The translations under genes were made by a program, and so were the position numbers. From contig NW_026111665.1 in the NCBI RefSeq assembly GCF_024679095.1, positions 1 through 64,000 of the forward strand: DNA of 64,000 nt. The letters run 5' to 3'. The notes under the pieces were generated by a model. That model made no database searches, was not told the DNA's origin, and was given only the letters and a program-made list of their open reading frames with translations. Origin of the DNA: Eriocheir sinensis. Lineage: Eukaryota > Arthropoda > Malacostraca > Decapoda > Varunidae. Below, piece by piece: positions 1-11,413 of the stretch; position 1 is the stretch's first letter, and each line of letters opens with the position of its first letter.

Positions 1-224
1 AGTGGCCTAAGACTACCCACATGCTGTCCTTAAGAGCACCTATCAACCCGGACTCTAGAAGAACCGTCCAAGTCATTCAAGAACGAGCTCCGGGGGGCAG
101 CATGAGCCAAAAAAAGATGGCGCTGCTATAAAACACTTGCCTGCACCAAGACTGACTCGGGCAGACAAACCAGGACCCTCAAGAACGCCTACCGGTGCTA
201 CAGGCTTCGATGTAAAAAAAAAAT
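1..224 (+). mobile_element. tRNA-derived SINE, 3' part (copy 1)
   Basis: The sequence from the left window edge to a run of ten A's at 214-223 matches the body of the two SINE copies at 1,282-1,488 and 45,941-46,262, read in the opposite direction there. Shared blocks include GTGGCCTAAGACTACCCACA near the start, CAACCCGGACTCTAGA, GAGCTCCGGGGG and CTACCGG.GCTA.AGGC near the end. The tRNA-like head with the polymerase III boxes lies outside the window, so only the body and the A-rich tail are visible here. Confidence 0.75.
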
Positions 225-677
225 GTTCGTGTCTTATTCCATATGTTCACCTATATATCATTTTCCTAATTTTATAATCGCGATCTTCAGTTCTCATCAC
301 CATCATCCTCTCTTTTCTTCTGCTACTAATATCGCTGATCAATCCCCATGATACTGCATACATGTGTTTTTAATATTTTAATAATCTAACTATTATTTAA
401 TCGGGTTTTTTATCAGTTCCATTTTATTTATTTCTGCCCTTCATCCTTTACCATCTTTTATTCACGAACTTCTCGTTTTCTCTTTCACATGTTTTTGTCA
501 TTAACTGTTTCCATTTTTTTCACTTCTTTCTTTTTCTGGTTGTCTCATCTTCTTCTTAATTTAATTCTTAAAATCCCAACATTGGTTTCCGTTTCTGTTT
601 TCCTTTTCATGTCCTTTCTGTCTTTTTCCTTCTTTCCTTCCTATTTTTCCTCTCATTTTTGTTTCATAACCATATTC
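225..677. other. anonymous AT-rich sequence
   Basis: No gene, repeat family or regulatory site is recognisable. The sequence is T-rich on the plus strand, and open frames here are low-complexity hydrophobic strings. Confidence 0.5.
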
Positions 678-1281
<604 letters not shown>

Positions 1282-1284
<3 letters not shown>

Positions 1285-1488
1285 CCGGAGCTTATCTTTG
1301 ATTCTCTCATTTACATAGAGAATCTAGAGTCCGGGTTGACAGGTGGTCTTCAGCCCAGGATGTGGGTAGTCTTAGGCCACTCGGCAGTGACTGAAAAATA
1401 CAAATCCCAACTTGTGGTGGTGGGCGGGATGCGAACCCGTGTTCTCCTGGACAAGGAGCCGGGACGCTAAACACTCAGCCACCTCGTT
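1282..1488 (-). mobile_element. tRNA-derived SINE, 5' part (copy 2)
   Basis: Read on the minus strand from 1,488, the copy starts with a tRNA-like head. A box-A-like GTGGCTGAGTG is followed by a box-B-like GGTTCGCATCC (one mismatch to GGTTCGANTCC). The body block shared with copies 1 and 3 follows. The element stops at CTCCGGCG, where a long (AT)n tract begins, so its 3' third is missing or replaced by microsatellite. It looks like a tRNA gene but has no complete cloverleaf. Confidence 0.8.
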
Positions 1489-1667
1489 CTCCCGCCTTCC
1501 ACTCCCAAGGATATGTATCCTGTTTCATTATTATGATTGCTGGTCTCTACAGATTTGCAGGCAAATACATTGCTAAATTTTTAAAAAATGTGTATCAGCT
1601 TACACATGTGCGTTTTTTTTGTGTGTTTCCATGTTTAAGCGTGCATGTGCGTGTGTGTTATATGTGT

Positions 1668-1723
<56 letters not shown>

Positions 1724-1968
1724 ATTATCACAAAGTTTGTTCATGAATAACCCCCGAAAAGTAACAGCTTGAAACGCGATGGCAATTCAGTAAAAATATA
1801 TAAGAAAATGTTGAAAATGAAAACGAGAGGTGTCAATCAAATGAAATGGTGCAAAATGTGGAGCTGAACGGCAACTCAACAAAAAGGGAACGGCTGTCGA
1901 AAAGCGAAAACGAAGTAACCGACGTGGGGGGAAACAGCGAGATAAACATAAAATGAAAATAACAAAAC

Positions 1969-2046
<78 letters not shown>
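1489..2046. repeat. anonymous sequence with (GT)n and (GA)n tracts
   Basis: A (GT)n tract lies at about 1,668-1,719. A long pure (GA)n tract at about 1,971-2,046 ends exactly where the CR1 3' tail begins. I see no gene between them. Confidence 0.9.
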
Positions 2047-2049
<3 letters not shown>

Positions 2050-2176
2050 TTTTTTTTACATAGAATTACATAGAAAATCAGACCACACAGACCCCATGGT
2101 CCAGACTAGGTGGTCTGTCCTTAAACCTAAGTGAATCTACATTAATCAGAAGGCTCCAAAACGTTGGTTTTCTACT

Positions 2177-5082
2177 CTAATTAATATTAAGTTCAAGGAA
2201 GTGACGGTCGAGCTTGTTCTTAAAGGAGTCAATCGTGTTACACTGGACCACTGACGGTGGGAGCTTATTCCATTCTCGCACTACAACGTTGGTGAAGAAA
2301 TATTTGGTACAGTCTGAATTTACTTGTCTACATTTGAGTTTTGTGCCATTGTTCCTCGTACGCAAAGTGTCATCGATCATAAACAATTTTGTTCTGTCTA
2401 CATTCGTGAAACCATTAAGTATTTTAAAACATTCGATCAGTTTCCCTCGGAGGCGACGTTTCTCAAGAGAGAACATATTAAGGGTGGAAAGCCTTTCTTC
2501 GTAGGATTTGTTGCGCAAGGAAGGGATCATTTTTGTTGCCCGACGCTGAACACCTTTTAATTTAGCAATGTCCTTTGCATGGTGAGGAGACCAAAACTGT
2601 ACCGCATATTCCAAGTGGGGTCTGACTAAACTATTGTAGAGCGGAGGTATTACATCTTTATTTTTGAATAAAAAGATTCTTTTAATGAGGCCCAACATTC
2701 TGTTCGCTTTATTTGCTGCATCGATGCATTCATGTGAGAATTTGAGGTTTGACGCGATTTTGACCCCCAGGTCCGTAACGCATTGAACGCTTGTGAGTTT
2801 AACGCCACGCGTTTCGTAATCGAACTTCTTATTTCTTGTTCCAACTTGAAGGACCTGGCACATGTCTACGTCAAAGGGCATCTCCCATCTATCCGACCAA
2901 GCTGAAATTTTGTGCAAATCCTCTTGGAGGATTTGCCTGTCTTCGTCAGTGAGAACCGAGTTATCAATCTTTGTGTCGTCTGCAAATTTACTAATGCGAT
3001 TATTGAGTCCAACATCCACGTCGTTGATGTAAATAATGAAGAGCACTGGGCCAAGAACCGAGCCCTGAGGGACGCCACTAGTGACCGGCGCCCACTCTGA
3101 GTTAAATCCGTCAATCACCACACTTTGTTGTCTGTTGCTCAACCAACTCGCGATCCATTGGTTTACTTGACCGTCAATACCTATTTGCTTTAATTTATAA
3201 AGTAATTTATGATGTGGGACTTTATCAAAAGCTTTCTGGAAATCAAGATAGACTACGTCCAGTGATTTGGTTACGTCATAAACTGAGAAGAGGTTGTTAT
3301 AAAAGGTCAATAGGTTTGATAGGCAGGATCTTTTGTTACGGAAGCCATGTTGTGAATCCCCAATCAATGAGTGGCTTTCGAGGTAACTCACAATTTTGTC
3401 TCTAATTATGTTCTCAAGTAGCTTAACTACAACCAAAGTTAGACTAATGGGCCTGTAATTACCTGGTACTTTTTTGTCTCCTTTCTTAAAAATCGGTGTC
3501 ATGTTAGCCTTTTTCCAATCTGAAGGGACGATGCCATGTCGCAAGGACATATTGAATACGGTTGTGAGGGAGGAGAGTATCTCGCTCTTTGTTTCTTTAA
3601 GCAGTATAGGATATATTTTATCGGGTCCGGGACTTTTATTTGTTTTAAGTGAATGGAGAGCTTCAAGAACCTCATCGGTTGTTATTTCAAAATTAGGCAA
3701 TGCATGCTCGAGATTTACAATAGTACTGGTGTTGGTGGTAGTGGGAGGAAGACTTTTAGTATTAAACACCGAGGAAAAGTAATTGTTTAAGAGGTTTGCA
3801 ATGTGTTGGCTGTCAGTCACTAGTGCACCGTCGCTGTTTGTTAAAGGTCCAATTCCACTTCTGATCACCTTTCTGTTGTTTATGTAACTGAAGAAAGATT
3901 TCGGATTATTTTTACAGTTGGCTGCAATATTTTCTTCATATCTACGCTTTCCCTGACATACCAATCTTTTTACTCGTCGCCTGGCATCATTATAAAGTCT
4001 AATGTTTTCGGGCGTGTTTTGTTCTTTCTTTAACCTGTAAAACAATTTTCTCTCCTTGACTGAGTGTTTAATTTCGCTATTAAACCAAGGTGGGCTTTTA
4101 TTAGTGTTAATTCGCTTCTCGCACAAGGGGACGAATGTGTTCTGCTGAGTGAGTAAGTGATTTTTAAAGCTTAGCCAGGGTTCCTCTACATTGCCGTCAT
4201 CTGATAGTTGTATTTCTGTTAGTTTTTGTCGGATTTCTACGAAGTTAGGTCTTTTGAAATCGGGCACCTTTACTTTATTTTCAGTCACTGATGTTTAACC
4301 TCTAATGTCAACGCGCACTAATTTATGATCGCAAGAACCGAGGTGTTCTCCTACCGTGACATTAATGACTAGGTTATCTTGGGTCGTTATAACAAGGTCG
4401 AGTATGTTATTTTGTCGAGCTGGTTCAGAAACCATTTGGCTTTGATAATTTTCTTCTAGAAATTCGATCATTCTATGTGACTCGCCTTCTGTACCTGACA
4501 GTGTCGCCCAGTCGATATGGGCAAGGTTAAAGTCTCCTAATATCAGTGAGTCGTTGTTATTAAGTGACTGCCTTAAAACGCTGTACATTTCAAGGTAGTC
4601 ATCGAGTGATTGCCCGGGAGGCCTGTAAGTGACAGATATATTAAATTGACTTTTGCAATGTTTACTCGCACGCACATAATGTTCAACGTTACTGTCTCTT
4701 GGTGTTTTGTCAGTGGGTTGCAAATAGCTTTTGACAAAAAGGGCGACGCCACCGCCTCTACGGTTTACACGATCTTTGTTGAAGAGTCTGTGGCCATCTA
4801 TGTTGTATTTGGAACTTAAATCAATATTTGTGGTGTCGATAAATGTTTCGGTTATAGCAATTATGTCATAATTTTCTGTTAGAGCAAGACATCTCAGTTC
4901 ATCAAATTTGTTGCTTAGGCTACGCGCATTGAAACAAAGGATTTTTAAGTTATCTAGAGGCTTGGTAATAGAGGTGGTGGTACTTGCGGGATCACGGTTA
5001 CGGGTTTGTTGCGATGCATGGCGTCTATTTACACGGGCGGGGTGGAGGGACGTGGCTGAGGGTCGTTTTTTGATCGGGTGTC
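2177..5082 (-). pseudogene. CR1 ORF2: AP endonuclease and reverse transcriptase
   Basis: On the minus strand this frame is open from about 5,082 to 4,298, meets one in-frame TAA at 4,295-4,297, and continues in the same frame to 2,177. The endonuclease (about 4,955-4,300) shows the N-terminal FNARSLSNKFDEL block, a catalytic-type ITET glutamate, LGDFN..HIDW and the C-terminal SCDH motif. The RT domain shows NYRPISL, the QHGFR block, VYLDFQKAFD, SGVPQGSVLGP and the catalytic FADD at 2,975-2,986. A C-terminal region with EWNKLPPSVV follows, as in CR1 and Jockey relatives. The protein would nick target DNA and copy the element RNA at the nick. Only one stop interrupts it, so the copy is fairly young. 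The start is uncertain because the frame overlaps the ORF1 end. Confidence 0.85.
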
Positions 5083-5172
5083 ACGTGCTGCGTCGTTGAG
5101 GAACCTTCCGAATCTGGCTGCCCCGATGGGGGACAGGTGTATTCCGTCCCTGTGGAAGAGCTCACTTTGTCC

Positions 5173-5176
<4 letters not shown>
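5029..5176 (-). pseudogene. CR1 ORF1 C-terminus (esterase-type fragment)
   Basis: The minus-strand frame from 5,176 to a stop at 5,029-5,031 encodes an FHRDGIHLSPIGAARFGRFL-type segment. The DGIH block is the Asp-His end of the SGNH/GDSL esterase domain found in ORF1 of many CR1-like LINEs. The rest of ORF1 has been lost at the (GA)n tract at 5,177. ORF1 and ORF2 overlap by a few tens of bases in different frames. The esterase assignment is from motif and position only. Confidence 0.6.

Positions 5177-5239
<63 letters not shown>
5177..5239. repeat. (GA)n microsatellite
   Basis: A pure GA dinucleotide tract of about 62 bases truncates the CR1 element on its 5' side. The minus-strand open frames running through it are Ser-Leu repeat artefacts. 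Confidence 0.95.
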
Positions 5240-5240
<1 letters not shown>

Positions 5241-5942
5241 GTAATCCATTATATACAAAAATCACCAGTCAAGAAAATAATTTGCTGCATAAACGGAGAG
5301 ACGAAAAATAATTAATGATAATGGTGGTGATGACAAAGGAGAGGAGAAAGAAAACGAAGGAGGGAAGGAAGAAAGGAGTTGGATATAACAGGAAGTTTGA
5401 GAAAGACGTTGCCCAGTAATTGTAAAGACGAAATATATTAAAAGCGACGGCGATGATTATGATAATAAGGGAGGGAAAGAGAGAGGCGGAGGAGGAGGGC
5501 AGAAAAGAAACACAACAGAATATATAGATGAGGAAGATGAAGAGGGGGGAGAGGATGAGATGGATGAGGATGACGAAGAAGAGGAGAAGGATATAGATAA
5601 GGATGAGGATGGATAGAGAGGATGAGGAAAATGATGAAGTGGATGGATGGCAAGGATGAAAACTACATAGAAGAAAGTAAAGATGAAAAAGTGGGATTAC
5701 ATGAATGAAATTGAAAGAAAACTGAAAAGAAAAGGAAGATAAGAGAGAAGAGGATGCCTATCATAGAGATGAGGGAGAAGAATAAGAATGAGAAAAAAAT
5801 AAAGATTCTGACAGATTTGGGTGAAAAAGAAGAGGAGGAGAAAGGTGATAATAAGGAGAATGACAAGGATGAGGATGATGGAGAAGAGGAGGAGGATGAA
5901 GAAGGTAATAACGAAGATGAGAAAAAGTAAGAGAGGGAAGAT
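5240..5942. repeat. purine-rich (GGA/GAAA) low-complexity tract
   Basis: The plus strand is almost entirely G and A (GAGGA, GAAGAT, AGAAAG words). The same texture resumes at about 9,264-9,480 on the other side of the LINE, so the LINE appears to have inserted into one long purine tract. No gene is supported. Confidence 0.8.
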
Positions 5943-8900
5943 TTTTTTTTACAACAGAGGAGGCAGCTCAAGGGCACAAAAAAAACAATAATAAAAAAAG
6001 CCCGCTAATCGCTGCTCCCATAAAAGAATCAGAAGAGGCGGCCAAACGCAAGGTCAAATTTGGGAGGAGAGATGTCCTGATACCCTTCTCTTGAAAGAGT
6101 TCAAGTCGTAGGCAGGAGGAAATACAGATGAAGGGAGATTGTTCCAGAGTTTACCAGCGTGAGGGATGAAAGAGTGAAGATGCTGGTTAACTCTTGCATA
6201 AGGGGTTTGGACAGTATAGGGATGAGCATGAGTAGAAAGTCGTGTGCAGCGGGGCCGCGGGAGGGGGGGAGGCATGCACTTAGTACGTTCAAAAGAGCAG
6301 TCAGCGTGGAAATATCGATAGAAGATAGAAAGAGAGGCAACATCGCGGCGGAATTTAAGAGGTAGAAGACTATCAGTAGGAGGAGGAGAGCTGATGAGAC
6401 GAAGAGCCTTAGCCTCCACTCTGTCCAGAAGAGCTGTGTGAGTGGAGCCCCCCCACACATGAGATGCATACTCCATACGAGGGCGGACAAGGCCCCTGTA
6501 TATGGATAGCAACTGCGCGGGGGAGAAGAACTGGCGGAGACGATACAGAACGCCCAACCTCGAGGAAGCTGATTTAGCGAGAGAGGAGATATGAAGTTTC
6601 CAGTTGAGATTTTGAGTTAAGGATAGACCGAGGATGTTTAGTGTTGAAGAAGGTGACAGCTGAGTGATGTCGAATAATAGGGGATAGGTGTTTGGAAGAT
6701 TGTGTCGAGTTGATAGGTAGAGAAATTGAGTTTTTGAAGCATTGAAGGACACAAGGTTCCTTCTGCCCCAATCGGAAATGATAGCAAGGTCTGAGGTTAA
6801 GCGTTCTGCAGCTTCCAGTCTGGAGTCGTGTACTTCCTGTTGTGATGGTCTTCTACTGAAAGAAGTTGAATAATGCAGAGTGGAGTCGTCGGCGTACGAG
6901 TGGACAGGACAGTTTGTTATGGAAAGATGATCATTGATGAATAACAGGAAGAGAGTGGGTGATAGGACAGAGCCCTGTGGTACGCCACTGTTGATAGGTT
7001 TAGGGGAAGAGCAGTGACCGTCTACCACCGCAGAGATAGAACGGCCGGAAAGGAATCTAGAGATAAAGGAACAGACAGAGGGATACAATCCGAAAGAGGG
7101 CAGTTTAGAAAGCAAAGACTGTTGCCAGACTCTATCAAAGGCTTTCGATATATCTAGCGCAACAGAGAAAGTTTCACCGAAACTGCTAAGAGAGGATGAC
7201 CAGGAGTCAGAAGAAAGCAAGAAGATCGCCAGTAGAACGCCCCTTGCGGAATCCATACTGGCGATCAGATAGAAGATTAGAAGTGGAAAAGTGCTTTTGA
7301 ATCTTCCGGTTAAGGATTGATTCAAAAGCTTTAGATAGACATGAAAGTATAGCTATTGGGCGGTAGTTTGAGGGATTGGAGCGGTCACCCTTCTTAGGCA
7401 CAGGCTGTACAAAGGCATACTTCTAACAGGAAGGAAAGATAGATGTTGATAGGCAGAGACGAAAAAGTTTGACCAGCACAGAAGCACAGTTTTTAAGGAC
7501 AATAGGAGGCACTCCATCAGGTCCATAAGCCTTCTGAGAGTTGAGGCCAGAGAGGGCATAGAAAACATCATTAGGAAGAATCTTAACAACAGGCATAAAG
7601 GAGTCAGAGGGGGGATGAGTAGGAGGAATATGCCCAGAATCTTCAAAGGTGGAGTTCTTACAGAAAGTTTGAGCGAAGAGTTCAGCCTTAGAGACAGATG
7701 AGACGGCAGTGCTGCCGTCAGGGTTAAGGAGAGGAGGGAAAGAAGAAGAAGTGAAATTGGAGGAGATATTTTTGGCTAGATGCCAGAAGTCACGGGAAGA
7801 ATTAGAAGAAGCAAGGTGTTGACATTTTCTATTTATAAAAGAAGTTTTGGTATGTCGGAGAATAAATTTGGCACGATTCCGGGCTGAAATGTATAGATGA
7901 AAGTTAGTGGAAGTTCGAAGGCTCTGGAACCTTTTGTGAGCTGCCTCTCTATCTTTAATAGCACGAGAACAAGCATGATTAAACCAAGGCTTTTTAGCAT
8001 GAGGAGTAGAGAAAGTACGTGGAATGTATGCCTCCATTCCAGAGACAATCACCTCTGTGATGCGCTGAGCACACACAGAGGGGTCTCTCTCCTGGAAGCA
8101 GTAATCATTCCACGGGAAATCGGAAAAGTACATCCTCAGGTCGTCCCACCGTGCTGAAGCAAAATGCCAGAAGCATCGCCTCCTCGGTGGGTCCAGAGGA
8201 TGTACAGGAGCGATAGGACAGGATACAGAAATAAGGTTATGATCGGAGGAGCCCAACGGAGAGAACAGTTTGACAGAGTAAGCAGAAGGATTAGAGGTAA
8301 GGAAGAGGTCTAGAATGTTTTGCCTGTCTCCAAGACGGTCGGGAATACGAGTAGGGTGCTGAACCAATTGCTCTAGGTCGTTGAGGAGAGCAAAGTTGTA
8401 GGCTTTTTCACCAGGCTGGTCAGTGAAAGAGGATGAAAGCCAAAGCTGGTGGTGAACATTGAAATCTCCTAGGATGGAGATTTCAGCGAAGGGAGAGTGA
8501 ATCAAGATGTGCTCCACTTTAGAGTTCAAATAGTCAAAGAGTTTTACATAGTTAGTAGAGTTAGGTGAGAGATAAACAGCACAGATGTATTTAGTAATAG
8601 AATGACAATGAAGTCTTAGCCAGATGGTGGAAAATTCAGAAGAGTCAAGGTCGTGGGCACGAGAGCAAGTGATGTCGTTGCGCACGTAGGCACAACATCC
8701 AGCTTTGGATTGAAATTTAGGACAGAGATAGTAGGAGGGAACAGAGTAGAGGTTGCTGTCAGTAGCCTCAGAACCTGTGTTTCGGTGAGGAAGAGAAGGT
8801 GAGATTTAGAGGAGGAGAGATGGTGTTCCACAGAATGAAAATTAGAACGGAGACCGCGAATGTTGCAGAAATTGATAAGGAGGAGGTTCGAGGAGTTATC

Positions 8901-9263
8901 AGGACACCTCTCAAGTCGGTAGACAGAAGGGGAGTCCTCACTGGGGGAATTTATGCCCCCCCCCCCCCCCCAGGCGGGGACTCCGAGGCAGTTATTTTTT
9001 TCGCCATGTTGAATTTTGAATTTTGGGAAAAGGTGTGTGTGTTTTGTGAATGTAGTGTGGTGTAGAAAGAGAGAGGAACTGTCTTTAGAGAGCATGCTGA
9101 ACTGCTCTCTGGTGTTGATGAGACAAAAGGGAAACGGTTAGTGAGGACATGGGAAGGGTCTTTGAAGGGCTTCAGCACCCTCCTCGCTTCCCATATATCC
9201 TCACCGGGAGTAGCTCACGCCCGTTCGGTAGGTGTCTTCCTACCTACTCCTACTCTGATGATA
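5943..9263 (-). mobile_element. Jockey/I-group LINE, near full length (copy A)
   Basis: On the minus strand the element has an EN-RT frame and a 3' UTR with AGCGGGC, a T-rich stretch, GTGCCCTTGAGCTGCCTCCT and a terminal A run at about 5,943. The same 3' UTR and protein occur in copy B (32,794-35,199, plus strand). Both flanks are purine-rich, and a short word GAAGAT occurs at 5,937-5,942 and again at 9,264-9,269, a possible target duplication. The 5' end is therefore only approximate. The clade is not certain: the RT has LDISKAFDRVW, SGVPQGSVLSP and YADDSTLH. Confidence 0.8.
6054..9095 (-). pseudogene. LINE copy A endonuclease-RT frame, broken
   Basis: The endonuclease starts with an NIRGLRSN block and TETQ (about 8,870-8,770), shifts frame at about 8,680, then shows [11 protein letters not shown] and GSSDHNLI. 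A linker leads to the RT with SNYRPIA, YGFRKGRST, ALDISKAFDRVW, GVPQGSVLSP and the catalytic YADD at 6,885-6,896. A C-terminal block with LWNNLPSSVFP ends at 6,054. Visible lesions are the frameshift near 8,680, an in-frame TAG at 7,423-7,425, a frameshift near 7,210-7,230, and a 12-base deletion relative to copy B in the [10 protein letters not shown] region. The protein is the mobilisation enzyme of the LINE. This copy cannot make it. Confidence 0.85.
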
Positions 9264-9660
9264 GAAGATGAAAAACAACGAAACTAAGAAAAAGGAAGGA
9301 GAGGAGGAAGCCGGAAAACGAAAGTATGACAATGCTGAATATGAGAAAGGAAAAATGGAGGAATATGAAAAAAAAAGACAAAGAGGGAGATGGGAAAGAG
9401 GAAGAGGAACGACCTGAAAAAAGTGGATATCAGCGATAAAAATAATAGTGAACGAGATGGTCATATAGAGACGAAATGGAATTAACTATTAATTTATATT
9501 CTACACTCTTTCTTTAACTCCCAATTACATTCCCCTTCCCTCTTCCCTCTCCACTTTCCTCCCCTTCCTCCCCTTCCTCTTTTGTACGCCTCCTTTTCCT
9601 TTCCTCCCTCTCATCCTCTTCTGCAATACTTCCCTGCTTTTTATTATTCCATGCCTATAA

Positions 9661-9720
<60 letters not shown>

Positions 9721-9981
9721 AAACAATGAGGGAAATCAGAAACAGAGAGGGAAACGCATGCCGCGCCAAAACACTCGGCGGCTCCTGCCATCCCAGACTC
9801 GCGGGGTGAAGGAAGGCTGTGAGGGGGGGGGCTGCGGGGTGGCGTGCGATGGGGGGGTTGACACGGTGACTGAGAGGTGCAGAAACAGGGTAGGAAGGAG
9901 GAGAAAGTAGTGTGAGGTGGATCAATAGGCTTGCTGGAAGGTGGATAAACAGAGTGGTCAATAAATGCTTACTTACTTGCT

Positions 9982-10021
<40 letters not shown>

Positions 10022-10174
10022 CTGTCTGTCTGTCTGTTGTGCTGTGTTGTGTTGTGTTGTGTTGGGGGGTGCGTGTTTCTATGTCGGGGGGGGGGGGGGC
10101 TGCCGCTACCATCTGTTATTGGCCTAACTTGCCGCAGCTTCCTTCTCTTTGAAGTCACACAACAAAACATTTAA
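9264..10174. repeat. purine tract, (CT)n, (GT)n and G-runs upstream of the orphan gene
   Basis: A purine-rich remnant (9,264-9,480) and a CT-rich stretch (about 9,510-9,650) precede a (CT)n tract at about 9,663-9,717. Anonymous sequence leads to a (GT)n/(TCTG)n tract at about 9,985-10,040 and a run of G's at 10,086-10,099. No promoter element is clear enough to call for the gene that starts at 10,175. Confidence 0.8.
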
Positions 10175-11413
10175 ATGGCAACCAAAACCTTCCGCAAAGA
10201 GGAGATCCGACGTGCCGTCTACGGCACTTGCTTGGTGGATGCGCCCGTGGGCGGGTGCAGCGTGGAGGCCGCGCCCATCCGGGTGACGGTCAGCGTCCGC
10301 CGGCGCCGCGGGTGCTGGGGGAGGCTCGCCGGAGCCTGGAGGGAGGCGGCCGCGTTTTCCTTCGTCGACAGGCCGCGGGCCCCATTCTTATCCAACGCCT
10401 TCCTGGACCTGGAGCACGTCTTCCGGTACAGCAGCGAGGCGGACGCGGGCGCGGCGCAAGTTAAGATCTGTCTGACGCTCCTTAGCGGCCAGACGCGCGT
10501 GGCCAAAGTTGGCCTGGAAGACTTCCTGGGCCAGCTGATGCAGAGCGGCCGCCCAGAGTGCTTCACCCTGTACGTCTACGAGGGGAAGGTCGCCCTGCTG
10601 CAGACCCGCCAGCCATCTCCGGAGGTTCTGACGGAGTGGCTGTTTGACGGGAAGGGAAATGACGCCCAAAAAGGGTCAACTTACAAGGACCGTGCCTGCT
10701 GTGAACCCGAGGTCACTGAGGTAGACCAGTGCCAAGACAAGATGGACACCAGTGACTCAGATGTGAGTGCATGGGAAACTCACGAAGAAGACTCAGATGT
10801 GAGTGCATGGGAAACTCCCGAAGAAGACTCAGATGTGAGTGCATGGGAAACTCCCGAAGAAGACTCAGATGTGAGTGCATGGGAAACTCCCGAAGAAGAC
10901 TCAGATGTGAGTGCATGGGAAACTCCCGAAGAAGACTCAGATGTGAGTGCATGGGAAACTCCCGAAGAAGACTCAGATGTGAGTGCATGGGAAACTCCCG
11001 AAGAAGACACAGATGTGAGTGCATGGGAAACTCCCGAAGAAGACTCAGAGGAGAGTGGAGGTGACCCAGGCGAGGAGAGTGGACTTGACACTGCTGAAGA
11101 CACAGATAGGGAGAGTGGAAGGGAGTCTGAGAACGGAGACTCCGAGGAGGAGAGTGAACGGGAGAGTCCCGGAGACTCGGATGAGAGTGGATGGGAGACT
11201 CTTGAAGAAGACGCAGAGGAGGAGGCTGGGCGGGGCACTGCTGGAGGCACAGAGGAGCGTGGCGGCGGCCGCGGCCTCCTGGCGAAGCTGGGGGCGGCGT
11301 GGCGGCACAACCGCCTCGCCCTGCTCCTGGCCGCCGCTGCGGTCTTGGTCTCGCGGGTGCCACTCGCTGACCCTGACGAGTGGTGGCGTGGCGGCGGCGG
11401 CGGGGGGCTGTGA
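10175..11413 (+). CDS. intronless GC-rich orphan protein with 12-residue acidic repeats and C-terminal hydrophobic segment
   Basis: I do not recognise this 412-residue protein. The ATG at 10,175 has A at -3 and G at +4, a good eukaryotic context. Residues 1-165 look globular, basic and cysteine-poor (motifs GCWGRLAGAWREAAAF and VGLEDFLGQLM). About residues 190-292 are eight near-identical copies of DSDVSAWETPEE, followed by more degenerate acidic Glu/Ser/Gly repeats to about 360. Near the C-terminus an Arg/Lys segment precedes a hydrophobic stretch (LALLLAAAAVLVS), then an ADPDEWW tail rich in Gly, so a tail-anchored membrane protein is possible. The G+C is far above that of its surroundings. 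The frame is open with strong codon bias over its non-repeat part, which argues for real coding. Acidic tail plus membrane anchor recalls the locus at 48.6 kb, but I see no residue-level homology. Confidence 0.6.
   Translation: MATKTFRKEEIRRAVYGTCLVDAPVGGCSVEAAPIRVTVSVRRRRGCWGRLAGAWREAAAFSFVDRPRAPFLSNAFLDLEHVFRYSSEADAGAAQVKICLTLLSGQTRVAKVGLEDFLGQLMQSGRPECFTLYVYEGKVALLQTRQPSPEVLTEWLFDGKGNDAQKGSTYKDRACCEPEVTEVDQCQDKMDTSDSDVSAWETHEEDSDVSAWETPEEDSDVSAWETPEEDSDVSAWETPEEDSDVSAWETPEEDSDVSAWETPEEDSDVSAWETPEEDTDVSAWETPEEDSEESGGDPGEESGLDTAEDTDRESGRESENGDSEEESERESPGDSDESGWETLEEDAEEEAGRGTAGGTEERGGGRGLLAKLGAAWRHNRLALLLAAAAVLVSRVPLADPDEWWRGGGGGGL
10757..11045 (+). repeat. 36-bp coding tandem repeat, eight copies
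   Basis: Eight almost identical 36-base units encode D-S-D-V-S-A-W-E-T-P-E-E. The first unit has His in place of Pro, and the eighth has Thr in place of Ser at its second residue. Because the period is a multiple of three, other frames and the antisense strand also stay open here. Those frames are artefacts. Confidence 0.95.

Larger units (their letters stand above)
2047..5177 (-). mobile_element. CR1-clade LINE, 5'-truncated
   Basis: On the minus strand the element begins inside the end of ORF1 at about 5,177, carries a complete endonuclease-reverse transcriptase frame, and ends at about 2,047. Its tail repeats a TTCTATGTAA-like motif, which resembles the short ATTCTATG-type repeats that terminate CR1 elements. 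Both ends abut (GA)n microsatellites. A second, much shorter copy of the same 3' end is at 61,613-61,988. The clade call rests on the RT motifs, the esterase-like ORF1 end and the tail type. Confidence 0.85.

Noticed and set aside
5438..5977. Minus-strand Ser- and Leu-rich frames in the purine tract
   Set aside because: They are single-amino-acid-biased translations of low-complexity DNA without conserved features.
10771..11363. Other-frame and antisense frames through the 36-bp repeat (for example MGNSRRR... and the long minus-strand frames)
   Set aside because: They follow from a repeat period divisible by three. Codon composition and the start context support only the frame of 10,175-11,413.
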